From contig JAQFVV010012423.1 of NCBI GenBank assembly GCA_028023455.1, forward strand, positions 1,751,273-1,815,272: a DNA stretch of 64,000 nt, given 5' to 3'. Source of the stretch: Epiperipatus broadwayi (Eukaryota; Onychophora; Udeonychophora; Euonychophora; Peripatidae). Both the position numbers and the translations under genes were made by a program. The notes beneath the pieces were generated by a model. The model did not search any database and was not told the DNA's origin. It saw only the letters and a program-made list of their open reading frames with translations. Below, in pieces: positions 23,201-36,083 of this stretch. The number at the start of each line of letters is the position of its first letter. The first letter of the stretch is position 1.

Positions 23201-25291
23201 TATACTCTCATTCAATCTTGTCTTAGTGTGGAACCGTTCATTAGTGTGAAATTTTAAGAAATTATGAAATCTTGAATTGTATTAAATTAAATGCTCTTTG
23301 AGTAAAAATATAGTAATAATAGATTAATATTATCAATAGAAAAAATCATAGGATCAATTTTGGACTATCATCATGTCTTTATAAATAGGATGTTGGTTTA
23401 TCAATTCTTCATGATAGAGCTGGTTATTTCTAACTGGAAATGTTGTTTCAGCTAAAAATCCTTTATTTCTTACCTCATTAGTAAGCACATCAATAGTAAA
23501 TTTGAAAACCATGATTAGCCATTAACCAATAAAGTTTAGAATATTCTGACCAATTTTTTAACTCTGTATGAAAATTCAAATATTTAATATGTTTTTACAA
23601 TTGCTTTATCTTCCTCTTGTTTTTAAATCAGTCTGTACTCAGTCAAAATGTTATTACCTCTTGGAAGCATTTTAGAATTTTATATGAAAATGCTTTGGTA
23701 ATTTAGTAGGAAATTTTATTAAATGCAGTAGTTTTCTTTTAAAAAGAGCATGACATAATACAATTAAGTTGGAACATTTACCTCCTAGCTAATACTAATA
23801 GAAGCATATTTAGCAAACAGAAACAGAATGGCTATGTTGATTGACTACGACCCATTTACCTGAAAGAAACATTCTACAATTGGTTAGGACCTGAAAAAAA
23901 TTCCAAGAATTATCTACACAGACTTGAACTCCATGGAATGGGCATGCCTATTAATGTGTTGTCCACTATGTCATAAAACTTTTACTTATACCTTTTCAAA
24001 AAGGAACCAAATTAACAAAAAAAATATCCTTATTAAGTTAATACAATAGTCATCATTCACCACATAAAAGTATTAGGCTGTCACATGATACATATTAAAG
24101 TTTTATGTTAATATAACTGATGAAGTAAACTTTAATAACTGTTATAAATATGAAATATTACATTTCATAATTTTTAACATACAATTTTAAATTAATTTAA
24201 GCATTAAATATACACAATTTTACTCACATAAATTTTCTACTGCATGCATGATATATTAGCACATATTATTATTAATGTTAAATTAAATCTCAAATCACTT
24301 TTTACTTGAGAACAACTTTTTCGAAAAACATCAGAAAAAAGTTTTGGAAAAGTTGATATCAGGAAAAAAGTGGCTTAAGATTTAATTTAATGTTACTAGA
24401 ATAATCTACTGAATTTCTTACAGGGGGGGGGGATGAATTGAACTCACAGAATCCATGCATTTTGTTTTTCCAACGAATATAAGCTTTTAAAAGTGTGACA
24501 AGAACTTTTTAATTACTCTTTACATTAAACCATGTGGCTTTATAATACTTCGTATTACTTTCATATGCAATAAAATATTGCTTTAAGTTATTAATAGATT
24601 ATTTTCTAGGCTACTTTTTGTTTTAAAGAAAATAAGCTTTACAAATGAAAGAAAGAGTTAAAAATTGAATTAGTATTTCAGGAAATATTACAAAGAGATA
24701 TCTGTAAAGTTAGAGAGAGAGAGAGAGAGTTAATATGATTTAGAGAATCCAACTGATAAGGTTAATTGGGTTAAAATCATAGATATTTGCTTTTAAAAAT
24801 ATATATTGATTAGTGAAAAAGATAAAGGCAAAAAGAGAAATAAGGATGTAGACAGAAAGCGATCTTAACAGTAAAAATTGAAGAGATAAGACTAAATTAG
24901 TGTGTGGCAATGCTGCAACAAGTAGATATATATGAGAGAAGACATTATTATTATAATCTGAAAGAAAAAAATGATTTAACATTTTAAGCATAAGTTGTGA
25001 TCAAAATAAATTCAAGTAAGAAAATATCTGCATTTATTTAAATATAACTGAATGTGATTTAATGCATTGGTAAAGTTACAGATGCAAAAGCGGTTTCTAA
25101 ACAATTTTTTGCAGATTACATTAAAAACAAAAATTAGTTTGCTTAATTAAATGAAACTATTGTATTTAGCCTAGTACTAGAATTTTTGAACTTTACATGA
25201 ACCCCCAAAATCTAATATATAATTATTTATTAAGCTTAAACATATACTGATTATGAAATACTTCACATAATATTATTGTAATGTTTTATAG
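20283..25291 (+). other. spon1 intron 3, mostly unassigned
   Basis: No host exon seen. A GC-richer block at 20850-21000 (CTCCTAGTTCGGGGGTGAACG and around) and the pyrimidine-rich tract to about 21330 look like old repeat sequence but match nothing I recognise. Around 21925-21990 the + strand can be read as F-V-L-A-L-D-I-G-A-N-C-I-I-I-E, similar to a retropepsin box, too short to call. A (GA)n run lies at 24713-24729 and a C/G run at 24421-24431. Confidence 0.4.
24278..24390. repeat. Small palindrome (foldback) of 113 bp
   Basis: Ends TTAAATTAAATCT (24278-24290) and AGATTTAATTTAA (24378-24390) are perfectly complementary. Inner blocks CACTTTTT / AAAAAGTG and CAACTTTTTC / GAAAAGTTG continue the stem. 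It may be a miniature inverted-repeat element. No clear target duplication was seen. Confidence 0.7.
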
Positions 25292-25475
25292 CTGAATGTG
25301 CTGTCGGAGAATGGACACCATTTTCTTCTTGTTCAGTAACATGTGGTAAAGGATTACGGATGCGCACAAGAAATTATGTTAACAAAATGAAGGCAGATAT
25401 GATGGGTTGTGATTTGCAAATGGTTGAAAAAGAAATGTGTCCTGCTGTTTTGCCAGAATGTCCAGATGAATCGGA
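25292..25475 (+). CDS. spon1: F-spondin exon, thrombospondin type 1 repeat 1
   Basis: Encodes one TSP1 repeat: C-A-V-G-E-W-T-P-F-S-S-C-S-V-T-C-G-K-G, followed by R-M-R-T-R and four further cysteines typical of the fold. C-S-V-T-C-G matches the known O-fucosylation pattern of TSP1 repeats. The second tryptophan of the W-x-x-W C-mannosylation motif is replaced by Phe here, unlike the next two repeats. The acceptor AG is at 25290-25291 and the donor is GTAAGT at 25476, leaving phase 2. The start phase agrees with 19972 and the end phase with 29763. TSP1 repeats of F-spondin mediate matrix attachment; that role is family knowledge, not visible here. Confidence 0.93.
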
Positions 25476-28400
25476 GTAAGTTATTTTTTACAATATTATT
25501 GTCATAGAGAAAGATTTTTGTCTAAGTTTTGTTTTAATGATCTTATTTTTTCAGAATAGAATTACCTTTTATCAAAGTGTATATATATGTGCACATGAAT
25601 ACATTTTATCTTGAAGCTGTGAGTGATTAGTGGCCAAGACGGTCAGTTCAAATGTATGAAAATTTATTTGCAAATGAACAATATTTCATTCTGTAGTATA
25701 TAATCGAATTTAATTGTACAATTGTTTTAAATTTTTTAATATACCTGATTAATTCAAAACAAACCTCCGTGCTTTTGGACTGCTGTAAGTGGTTGTGGAT
25801 ATTTTAACTGCAATAATAATAATTAAGCTAAGCCTTTAGTTTCAATTTTGTTATATTTAGATACTTATAATTATTATTAAAAAATAAATGTGGCACAATA
25901 ATGCATGTACCTACCTTTTCCAAATAGCTTAAATTCTAATCATGTTAAAACACGAACACCTACCCCCTGTGTCATTCAGTCTTAATATTTTTTTTAGATA
26001 GCCAACCATAGTTAACCCAGTTAACAATTCAATATTGGTCTGTAAATGATTGTTAAGCATTTCTTAACTAGAACATTAAGCAATGGCTGTAAACTATCTA
26101 AATCATCTTTATACAACAAATACCAATTTGTGTCTCTATGAGGTACATGTTTGAGTAAATTTTGCTGTCCATTGAGATATAGTAAAGATTATTTTCTCCA
26201 TTTTTAATACAATACTAAGTTCTGTATTTGTTCTGGATAAAGAGCATCACATTTAATGACATATTTATGTTATTTTTACACTTTTAAATAACATGACTAC
26301 AATTAGTTTTACATGAACAGATTTTATCTAATTTCTGAATTACGTTTGATGATGTTAGGAGATAAGGCTTTGTATTACAATGGTTTGAGTACTTACTTAA
26401 CATACTTATGACTTAGGATTCAAATCAGAAATAGCATTGATCTTTTGTGTAATTTCTCTATAGGCAACTCACTTAATCCTTTAGAATTGACTAATAAAAT
26501 AGGTATTGAACTATTATTAGATGGAGAGTAAAGATTCTGAGTCAAAACTTGGTTGGTACATGAATATCAATCAATGATTTTAACAAAAAGAAAATTATGA
26601 CTGTAAACTTATACTTAATTTTTTACATACCATTAATTCTACTAAACATGAAATTAAGGTCATTACTAGATCTATTTTTCTTTCATCAAATCTTTATTTT
26701 CCTCTAGGTTAGCTTCATCAATCATTATATAATTAGTAATATACTTCAAGTTCTGCCTTGATGATATAAACTTTTTACCATTTCTAATTTTTATATCACC
26801 GTTCTCACACATCCTTTTCAGTAATGCTGCATGCATATTTTCCACTCCACCAATTTAATGGATTTTTTTAGATGGCTTAAATATTAACAAAATATAAAAG
26901 AACATGCAGAAATTTCAATCAGGAGGAGTAATCACTAATGAATTTATTATTTCATTTAATTCTACCACTGATTATCGATTTTATAGTCATTAATTATGTG
27001 GTTCATGATTTGTTTTTGTCTATAGATCAATGCTTGTTAAATTTCATTCATGAAACAGATAAATACAGTAACATTGGGATGCCCTGAAGCAGTTGATCAG
27101 ACTCCAGTTACATCTAAGAAAAGAAAATCCAGTTGGCTTTATTGTTGGATCTAAAAAATAAATTTGTTTGGAACTTCATAAGAATTCCATATTTCATGTC
27201 ATAAATTGTTTAATTGTAGATTTATGATTGAATTTTTTTAAAAAGAGGATTTTGATTTGAGATGTGTCTTAAATTGTTAAATTATATTTAGGATTGTTGG
27301 CAAAATTATATGTGAAAGAACAGTAAGCTATTGCAAGAAGTATACTTGAATGTGACTGTAATATCTTTGAATAAGGGACATAGTACAACTAGCAAATATG
27401 CTAATATTAAGGAAGCTGCCCATAAAGTATTTACATTACAAGCCTTTGTACTAACAGATAATTTCTTAAGATTATTTTTAAAAATTAATTTTGATCTAAC
27501 CTTAGATAAATAAGAAAAATAATTAAGGCTATGATATAAGATTGTCTCCAAATAGTATGGAATTGGGATCAAATTTTAACTTATTATTATAAAAGATTAT
27601 ATTCACTGAGATTAGATATTTTCTTGTTGTTTCAAAATGAATAAATATATATATTTATATTTTGATAAATGAAACATAAAATTTCTATTTCCTTAATGAG
27701 AGATAGAAACGCTCTGTTATTATCACGTGATTATATCTGCCATCTAAGAACAAAAATGAAAATTTATTTATAGATTCATTATTATTAAAAGTGAACTGTT
27801 GAACATGGTAAATCATATCAAATGAGTAATTAATATAAAATAGCTTGTCCAGGATAGAACTATTGTAAATAAATTAATGCAAACAGTACCATTCTGTTCC
27901 AGGACTGAAATGAATCTGGAAAGAGTTAAGCCTAAGGGGATTATATATGATTTAAAGCATTGATATGCTTTCCATTCAGTGACTAATTAAACTAAGATTT
28001 TTTTAAAAAATGACATTGATGGCAAATTCCTAAAAAAATATAATAAAATATAATTTTTCAGAAATCACCAGTTATGATAACAAAAAGTATATTAATGTTT
28101 CAAATAATATGCTTATTTTTGAACTAATAAATCTTTCTGTAATTAAATAAAAACACATTTAAAAAATAAATAGAGAATTTATTTTGCTTTTATATTATTG
28201 TTTTATAAGCATAACCCACATTTAATACATAATAGTTGTGGTGATATGTCTTTGAATAAAAGTTTGAAATTCATTAAATAGAAATATTTACTTAAGATTC
28301 CAATTTCTAACCAGATATTATTTTGAGATGCTATTGTATATAAATTTTAATTGCTTACTCTTACAATTTTTGCTACTCAAAAGTCTATTTTTGTTATTGT

Positions 28401-29047
28401 TTAGATATGAAGCCAGAGAAAAAAAAAATGATATACCAACTTTTATAATCATATCTTTTTAATTATTGAGTAAAATTAATAAAATACAAGCATAGGATTT
28501 ATTTTTATAGAAATCTTCAAATAACCAAATAATCCAGTGTAGAACAGAGGCTTTTTCAACAGCCCCTATAGAGAAACAGTGAGGAAGAATTCATTTATTA
28601 GACTTGTCTATTTTGAGAGATTTTGTCATTTCCTGTGTGGTTTAATATAGTGATAGAATTGATGATTTGAGAAACTAAAAGTTAATGGGTCATATCTTAA
28701 CTCTGTCTCATCCAGTGGCCAAACTCCAGAGTGAAAAATCATTCTTATTATTTCATTTTTAATCTTTGTTTGATATTGTATGAATATATCCATTAACTGA
28801 CCAATATTAAATGTCTATCTAGGTTTGTTATGGTCTTGAAACATAAAAATAAAAATATCAAACCTGACTGAAAATTAAAAATAGTCAAGTTTTATCTGAG
28901 CCACATTTTTAACTCCAGATCATATGTGTACCAAGTGATATGCTACCATTACACACTATAAGACTTTCATAGTTAAATGCATTTTAATAATAATTACAAC
29001 TTCCTGTTTATCTCAAAGTGCGTGATAACAGCATTTTACTTGCAAAT
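25476..29047 (+). other. spon1 intron 4, first part, unassigned
   Basis: AT-rich intron without coding signal. Around 26365-26460 is a degenerate tRNA-like stretch (ACAATGGTTTGAGT, then GGATTCAAATC) that could be an old SINE. Nothing else is recognisable. Confidence 0.45.
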
Positions 29048-29390
29048 ATATGTTGAATTATTTCCATCATCCAATTATTATTGAATATTTTTAGAAAAAT
29101 TAGTCACTTTATTTATATTTTTCCAAACATATTTAACTGTTTAATAATAACATACAGATTAGATATGGAACACAATCTTTTGATTGGTATTTTCATCTCT
29201 TTTTCAGGTGTCATTGATATCTGAAGAAAAGAAGAGAATATTACCTTTTGAAACACCATGTTCCACTGAGTACACTAATCTGCGTAATTATTAATAATTA
29301 AATATGTTTGGAAAAGTATAAAGTTTTCATTTTTCTAAAAACATTGAACAATTTCAACTCAATGGAAATAGGACCAATATTCATGATTAG
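29048..29390. repeat. Old PLE-like inverted repeat around a CTGAAGA...GAAA block
   Basis: The left arm (about 29048-29160, with TTTTTAGAAAAATT and TTTCCAAACATATTTAA) is inverted in the right arm (about 29278-29385). The centre has CTGAAGA at 29221-29227, a hairpin AAAG / CTTT, and GAAAC from 29250. The order matches the PLE pseudo-LTR. It is probably a decayed pseudo-LTR pair of a related family. Confidence 0.5.
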
Positions 29391-29579
29391 GGAGTACATA
29401 AATTGTCTTGTTATGAAATCAATATACTTGTAGATGCAAATATGTACTTATATTATGCAGATACATATTTATTTTTATTTTGTAACTTATTTGGAAAATA
29501 GTAATCATGGAATAAAAGATATATGTGTTGCTGATCAATAAAAATGAAATAGAATTCTTAATATATCTTAAAAACATTT

Positions 29580-29671
29580 ATATATGTGGATCAAAGCGTC
29601 GGCGGGGAAGTGAACCCGGGACAATTGCTTGTAAGTCAGCTGTGCTAACCACTCAGCCACCAATGCTTGCC
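29580..29671 (-). mobile_element. tRNA-derived SINE (family S related), copy 4, with target duplication
   Basis: Reverse-strand copy, a variant with CATTGGTGGCTGAGTGGTTAG at the 5' end, like copy 5. It is flanked by TAAAAACATTT at 29569-29579 and 29672-29682. It lies only about 90 bp upstream of the spon1 exon at 29763. The 3' part (read on -) ends CCGACGCTTTGATCC. Confidence 0.85.
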
Positions 29672-29762
29672 TAAAAACATTTTTATTGAAAACAGCTTTA
29701 TTGTTTAGAAATATATATATACTTTTAACAATTAAATATTAAATTAATTTAAATTATTATAG

Positions 29763-30136
29763 AAATGATCCAAAATGCGCCACTACTGATTGGCTGCCAT
29801 GGTCGGAGTGTAGCGTAACATGTGGAGAAGGAATGCGAACTCGGTCAAGAGACTATTTGGAACCCATGGCTTTTAAAATGTGCAATAAAGAACTAATGCA
29901 GAAAGACAAGTGCATGGGGGTGGAACAAGAGTGTGAAGTTATTGAGCCTAAATGCAACGTAACCAAGTGGTCATTGTGGTCACCTTGTAGTGTGACGTGC
30001 GGAAAAGGATTTAGAGAGAGAATTCGATTTTATTTTAATCCAGCAGCAAAAGATATGTGCAATGTAAATACTCGACAGGTTGAGATGTGTATGTCACCTA
30101 AAACAGACTGCTCTATAGATTTTAGTGAAAGTAAAG
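29763..30136 (+). CDS. spon1: F-spondin exon, thrombospondin type 1 repeats 2 and 3
   Basis: Two complete TSP1 repeats share this exon with no intron between them. Repeat 2 starts C-A-T-T-D-W-L-P-W-S-E-C-S-V-T-C-G-E-G. Repeat 3 starts C-N-V-T-K-W-S-L-W-S-P-C-S-V-T-C-G-K-G. Both keep W-x-x-W (C-mannosylation) and C-S-V-T-C-G (O-fucosylation). N-V-T in repeat 3 is a possible N-glycosylation site. The acceptor is ATTATAG, ending at 29762; one base completes the Glu codon left by the previous exon. The donor GTAAGA at 30137 leaves phase 1, matching the Kunitz exon. An open frame runs past the donor to 30180, but that tail is intronic. Confidence 0.94.
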
Positions 30137-31291
30137 GTAAGAATAAAGTAAAACTAATGTCATTAAACATGAGTATTTGATAAAACTTTATTAGTTTCAA
30201 TAAAATAATTATAGTTATTATTTTTTATTACTTCAATTCTTATATATGTGTGTTTGTTTTTTTCTCATTTTGTAAAAAAAAAAAAAAATTAACAAGTGTC
30301 TCTCCTTACCTCTATTTTCTTGACTTAATATGTTTACTTATAAATAAATGATTTTTACAAATATTGATACATTTATTTAAATATTTGCTCTTTGTGTTTT
30401 AGCATAATTGTAGAGTGGTGAATGTAAGTGCTAAAAGTGCCTGAATTGAAGTTGAATGTGCCATTGATTTTGCGCAAATGTCACATGACCTCTCAGAATA
30501 TTAAGCACGTGATTACTTATTTTAATTTAAAAAAAAAACACAGTAAAAAAAAAAAAGAGTTTATATATAAAAAAAGAAAAAGACAAAAGAAATAATAAGC
30601 AACATAAAAAATAAAAGACATGCCTGCAAAATTAGTATAAATAAATGAAAAAAAAAGATTTTAAAATTTAAATAAATATTATAAAGCAGAATTTATTGAA
30701 AACTATGAGAATGCTTACAACACTTACATATTGTTTAAAGAATTTTACCGTATGTAAGAAAAGTTATCTTTTTAAATAGATAAACTCTGTGTATAAAATA
30801 ATTTATCAATAGTCAAATGGTTACTGCTCTGAAGGTCACATGACATTTGTGAGATAGTTTTAATCGGTTAAACTACCATTGCACTAAAGACTGCACACTT
30901 TTGACTTTTAAAATAATAATAGATTGTCGGATAATATATATAAATTAAATAATCAGCTTAAAATTAGTATATTATAATGAGCGAACGTCAAGATAAAATT
31001 TTAAAATTAATTGATCTGTGAAGAATATTAAAGAAAAAAATTGCAGCAAAAATGAGTTTAATTTCTCTTAGTTTAATTCTATTTCCTTGATTACGTGTCT
31101 CAGTCATAATTTGCTGTAATTATAAATATGCATGTGTGTGCTTTCTATCTTTTGCCTTGTTAATAATGAATGTTGTTTAGATAAAAATTAAATTAAACGA
31201 CTTTGTTATGCTATATTCGGTGTATTGCTTATGTAACAATGTTTTCTGAAAGAGCTGAACTTAGTAAAATATTAAATAGAACTGGCCATTA
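30137..31291 (+). other. spon1 intron 5, first part
   Basis: AT-rich intron with A-rich tracts at 30280-30290 and 30530-30660. No gene or clear repeat seen. Confidence 0.5.
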
Positions 31292-31716
31292 ATATTTGTC
31301 TGAAGGTTTGTAATAGTGGCATATTATAAGATATGATATGTTAGACTATTTTCATCGTTTATGAATGAATGTTGAATGTATAAAAAATTTTAAACTTAAT
31401 TTAAACTTTCCAAATACATTAACTTGTTAGTAATAACACACAAATAGACAATACAGGTTAGTAATTACATAATGTTTTGAGTAGTATTATTTTCCACTCT
31501 CCACTCTTCTTCAGATATTGCTGGTCTATATGCACAGTGACAATATTCACTTAGAGGTTGAACTCGCACCTTTAGATTCTTGAATATTGAATTTAAGGCA
31601 AACGCTCTACCAATTGAGCTATTCTGTCAAAGGCAACATATAGTAGAAATTTGATATATTTATATATGAGAGTTGGTTCAAATCCTCCTGAGTCCTTCAA
31701 TTTTTTTTTTTTTTTT
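31292..31716 (-). repeat. Solo PLE pseudo-LTR
   Basis: A fourth copy of the PLE pseudo-LTR, reverse orientation, without an attached body. It keeps TGTCTGAAGGTTTGTAATAG (the sense 3' end), the tRNA-like domain (about 31560-31632) and the hammerhead-like block (31466-31516), in which GAAA has become AAAA and the hairpin is expanded by a GTGGAGA duplication. It stops in the T16 tract at 31701-31716, where the full pseudo-LTR would continue for about 40 bp. Confidence 0.8.
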
Positions 31717-33844
31717 AGTTTAGCATGGAGGTGGGCAAACTTAAAAATAGCATGATCGACTTTTATATTTATTATCTATCGGCGATTGACTTTTTGGATA
31801 ATAAAGAAATAATATCTTATAAAATTTAAATTTTGTTTATTGATTAGTATTAATTATATATTTTGTTATGTTGACAGAAATAAATTTTTTAAAGATTGGT
31901 TGGAAGAATTTCTACAAAGTGTAAATTCCTGTAAACTAAAAAACTTAAAAAAACTACCTTTGATTAAAATATATCAATTTTATTGGTAGGATATAGAATC
32001 CAGAATCTTAGCAGAGGTAATAATTAATTAATGAGTGAAACAACAGAAAAATTGCATGATTAAGTTAATTATTATTGATTATTTTATTATAATTCAACAT
32101 AATATAATTATTTTTTCGATGAAGAAGCATGGCATTCACTTTCTTGACAAAGATTCATATAGTTTGTTTTATAATTGCTGAATTCAGGCAACAGTGATCT
32201 GATGGCAGAAATATCTGTGATCAACTATCAAGTTGTGCATGATCGACCATTTGCCCACCTCTGGTCTAGCACATCTGAGAATTCAAAAATGAGATTTCTG
32301 TATTGTTACTAAATATTGCAAAAATCATTTCAGTTTTGTTCTAAGCATCTATTTGCAGTTTATTTATAACAGGATTCTTTGAGTTTGCAAAGGTGTAAAT
32401 AAATTGAAGATAGTTGGAGCAGTAGGCAGAAAGTTCTAAATAGTTCAATGTTTTTAATTATTTGAAAAATCAGTCCAAGAATTAAAGAACAGATAGATAT
32501 ATTTTAATTAGAATAAGTCTGTATTTTTGTAGTTCATTCAATTTATATATTTGGAATATAGACAGCAAAAATTTGGACTATAAAGATACAAGAAAAGAAA
32601 AAATTGGAGATTTTTGGACGTATGACAGTAGAAGACTTTAGGAAGATGAAAGTGGATCAGAATAAAGAACATATGGTTGAAAAGATAATGTTAAAAATAC
32701 AGTATTGAAGAAGGAATTAGATTGGGCATTCTTTAAGTGCAAAAGAATTATAAAGACTATAGGCTGCAAAAATTCTGTGAAAGATAACAAAAGAAAATAT
32801 AAAAATTGTTAATGAAAAGTAGTAGGATATAAGTTTTTAAAAAGAAAAACAAGAAACAGAGATTAATAATGAAGGGATAGTCTGAATTGTAAATCTGCTT
32901 TTTGGAATATATATATATAGGAAAACAATATTTAAAAAAATATGCTAGGAGAGTTGATCTTAAGGTTGTTTCATCACTTCCTCAGTATCAATTCAAGATT
33001 GTGTTGAGACATTACTTTAGATCTATTGTTTTATTGATGAAAAAGGTACAAGTTTTGATCCAAAATGACTCGTAGTCTGTTTTATTCTTTCATTGCAGAA
33101 GATTATTCATATGTTGTTTTCATTTATTTTGCCAAAAATTGAGACCATTGTCTTTGTGGATTAGAGATAATCTTTGAAAAAGATTTCTTAACTTTCATGT
33201 ATTTTATTAAGGAATTTTTCTATTTTTGAAAATGATCTCTCTCTTTTTGTAATTTCAAGTTAATGTGATACATAAATGCATTTTTAAGTTTATATTTCTG
33301 GAAGATCATCGATGAATTTATTACATCTGATAGATAAAAAATTGAACTCTATGGGAGGTTATTCTATAAAAATTTTGTGTTCACTATGATTATTTATTTA
33401 GAGAGATTTCAATTTATGTAACAGAAAGAATTTTATTATGCCTATTAATGTTTTTTCTTCATTAAAACAGTTTAGAAAATCGTTTTTCAAAATGGCAGTC
33501 ATAAACTGAAATAAACTGAGAAAATACAGAACAATCTTTAGTTTATTTAGGATACCATTTTCAATAGTGGTTGTTGAAGATAGAACTTATTATTAATAAA
33601 CAGCTTTATCCTGCCTAATCAGCCTGTATGAAGTGAAATGGTTATTACTTTCAAAATTTTTAGTATAATATTAAATGGTAATTTTTATTCTTATTAGGCT
33701 TTAAGATTGTTGTAAGTTTATTTTTGTGATACTATTTATGGAGGTATTGTAAATGAATAAACCTGTAAAAGTAGTTTAAATCGTAAGTTGTTTTTTAACA
33801 GAAACATTAGGTGGAAATAGCAAAGTGAATATTAATACTCCTTC
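31717..33844 (+). other. spon1 intron 5, unassigned stretch
   Basis: AT-rich, no coding signal. A purine-rich + strand runs from about 32500 to 32900. No feature is called. Confidence 0.5.
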
Positions 33845-33855
33845 AAAAATCTAAA

Positions 33856-33957
33856 CGCATTGGTGGTCGAGAGGTTAACGACAGCTGCTTTACAATCAGT
33901 CGGTCGACCCGGGTTAGCGGGTTCACTTCCCGACTGATGTTATGACACATGAGAAAA
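33856..33957 (+). mobile_element. tRNA-derived SINE (family S related), copy 5, with target duplication
   Basis: Reads CGCATTGGTGGTCGAGAGGTTAA at the 5' end, then GCGGGTTCACTTCCCGACTG (B box) and TGTTATGACACATG plus poly(A). It is flanked by AAAAATCTAAA at 33845-33855 and 33958-33968. It has an extra CCCGGGTTAGCGG segment before the B box compared with copy 3. Confidence 0.9.
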
Positions 33958-33968
33958 AAAAATCTAAA

Positions 33969-35566
33969 ACTTTATTCAGATCCTGAGATTTAAAATCCTG
34001 TTCAATTTTGTGCCTTTTGTTTTTGTCAAAAAAAAAAGCTTTGTGTTTGTTGATTAAGTATTATAATTTATTACACACGTTCACACACACATGCACATGA
34101 TTAAATACTGTCACGATATTTGGTTCATGCCCATAGCTAAGATACTGTAGTAAAATAATATCTTCTTTGATCTGGACATGTGAAATAAGTAAATGATACA
34201 AGACTGAAATTAAATGTTTATTTTTGTGGTAGAAACACCCTGTTTACGTTATAAAGTTAATTTCAAAGATATTATAAATAAAAGCAGTGTTGATTGTTTT
34301 CAATGGGAGATATGGTTGAGGTTAGAATACAACAGAGAACTATACTCTAATTTGTGATGAAGTCTTTCAGAAAGAAAAGTGTGCTGCAGATGACGATGAT
34401 AACTTCGCAAAATATAAATCACGGATTGGTTTGTAAAATTATTCCATAATTTATTTCTTAATATTTTTTGACTATCTTTTTTTTCTCTTGACGTTGGAAT
34501 GATTATATTCGTTTGCTAATAGTTACTGCCTCTGCTAATGACACATTTACATATATCAAAATTTAAAGGTAGATGTTTGCAGTGCCATAATTGAATATGA
34601 GGTGAAACATGAGGTAACTTTTAAGTCTCAAAGCATAAGCAGCGAGCTTTGAAAATCTTTAGATTTCATTATCATTAATTATTATTAATTAAGAATACTT
34701 TCTTGACTCGTTGGTTGTTTATTAAAATTAATAAAGATAAAATATTTATTAATTTTGAAAACGTTTTTATTTAGGCAATTAATGTACATAAGTACTTTGC
34801 ATGTTATTTATTATGTATCCATATTTTACTATATATGTGTATATATTTTAACAAACACACACATACCAAATATACACATCGTAAAAAAAACAGAATTCAA
34901 GTTTCTAAATGTATAAATACGTCTTTGAATTCAATTTGTCGCTTGGTGCAACTGTATATTTTAAAATTATTGAAAAGGTTTTTATAATAGAAAGTAGTGA
35001 GGGGTGGGATATATATTCAAATATATTGTGGCACTTGAATGTCTATTTGAATTTGGTGCTTGAGGCAAATGTCTCGCCGTCTCACCTATAAGGCCAGCCC
35101 AATTTGTAAGTACATTTATGTAGACATTGTTAATGAAGCGTTAAAATAATAATCGTTTTGGCACTTAATAGCCTTTTAGCCTGAAGGGGTTAATTAAAAT
35201 CTAATTCTTGATTTTTAAAAATGTAAATATTTTTACAGCATTCGTCATAATAAAATTATAAATTTCTGAACTTTAGTTTAATTGAAATCCAATAGATGTC
35301 GGTGCATTTTGAAGTTAGAAACTTTGAGGGTAAATTTTAAAGATGTCGCTAACAAAGCTTTTCTAGGAGCGGGCAACCCTCTGACTTCATTTCGCATAAC
35401 CGTTGAATTATTTAAAATACGTTACTCAATATTATTATGAAATTGATTTAAATATATGTTATTATCAAAAAAAAAAATTATTTACTAAAAATTGATTGTA
35501 CATTTATTGAAGTTTTATAGTATTGTTTTTCCTAAGGGCTCACTTCTCTCAACTAGTTTATTCAAC
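33969..35566 (+). other. spon1 intron 5, unassigned stretch
   Basis: AT-rich, short CA runs at 34079-34096 and 34852-34864. No gene or clear repeat seen. Confidence 0.5.
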
Positions 35567-35683
35567 ATATTGATGTCATTTATAGGGTATATGAGCACAG
35601 ACTTTCACACAACCCACCACTCTCCAGTCTATCTATTAACACTGATACACTCAAGCACATATATGCTGGAAAGATAAATAATC

Positions 35684-35727
35684 ACCAATATCCGTATTTA
35701 ATGCTAAACCAGCAATCATCAGTTGGT
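35684..35727 (-). ncRNA. Hammerhead motif in the inverted unit, core damaged
   Basis: On - the order is ACCAA, CTGATGA, hairpin TGCT-GGTTT-AGCA, then TAAA in place of GAAA, then TTGGT. The conserved G of GAAA is lost, so this copy should not cleave. Confidence 0.65.
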
Positions 35728-36039
35728 CCAGATTATCATCTCCTACACATATAAACTATAAGTGCTCAGATATATATTAAGATAGATAATCTTCATACTT
35801 TGATGGACAGGCTTCAATCTACTACACACTCCAACTCTTCTACCGTCCATCCAATTGAAAATCTGATGATGGAGTGCTAAAGGCCACTCTAAGGCCGAGA
35901 TTCTTGTCACACCCATGTTGACCTAAAGTCAATCTGAACCCCACATGTACAGGATATAATCCATTAAATTCATATGCAAGGATGGGCAGACATATATCTG
36001 AGCACTTATAGTTTATATGTGTGGGAGATGATAATCTGG

Positions 36040-36083
36040 ACCAACTGATGATTGCTGGTTTAGCATGAAATACGCATATTGGT
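36040..36083 (+). ncRNA. Type I hammerhead ribozyme, complete core
   Basis: Helix I is ACCAA 36040-36044 with TTGGT 36079-36083, extended beyond an internal loop by ATAAT (36031-36035) with ATTAT (36085-36089). The core is CTGATGA 36045-36051. Helix II is TGCT 36053-36056 with AGCA 36062-36065, loop GGTTT, with a T-T mismatch at its base. GAAA is at 36067-36070. Helix III is A-T / A-T (36070-36071 with 36076-36077), loop ACGC. The cleavage residue would be A36078 (A-U-A triplet). The sequence shows all catalytic-core bases; activity is inferred. The usual G-C pair at the base of helix II is missing, which may lower activity. Confidence 0.75.

Noticed and set aside
29833-30180. A 115-codon frame starting at its own ATG as a separate small secreted TSP1 gene.
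   Set aside because: It is the spon1 exon 29763-30136 read into the intron; the acceptor upstream and donor GTAAGA at 30137 fit the gene.
35862-35868. A further CTGATGA in the element, also in the mirror copies near 16420 and 36376.
   Set aside because: It is followed by a GAGTG/CACTC hairpin but no GAAA, so it does not make a hammerhead core.
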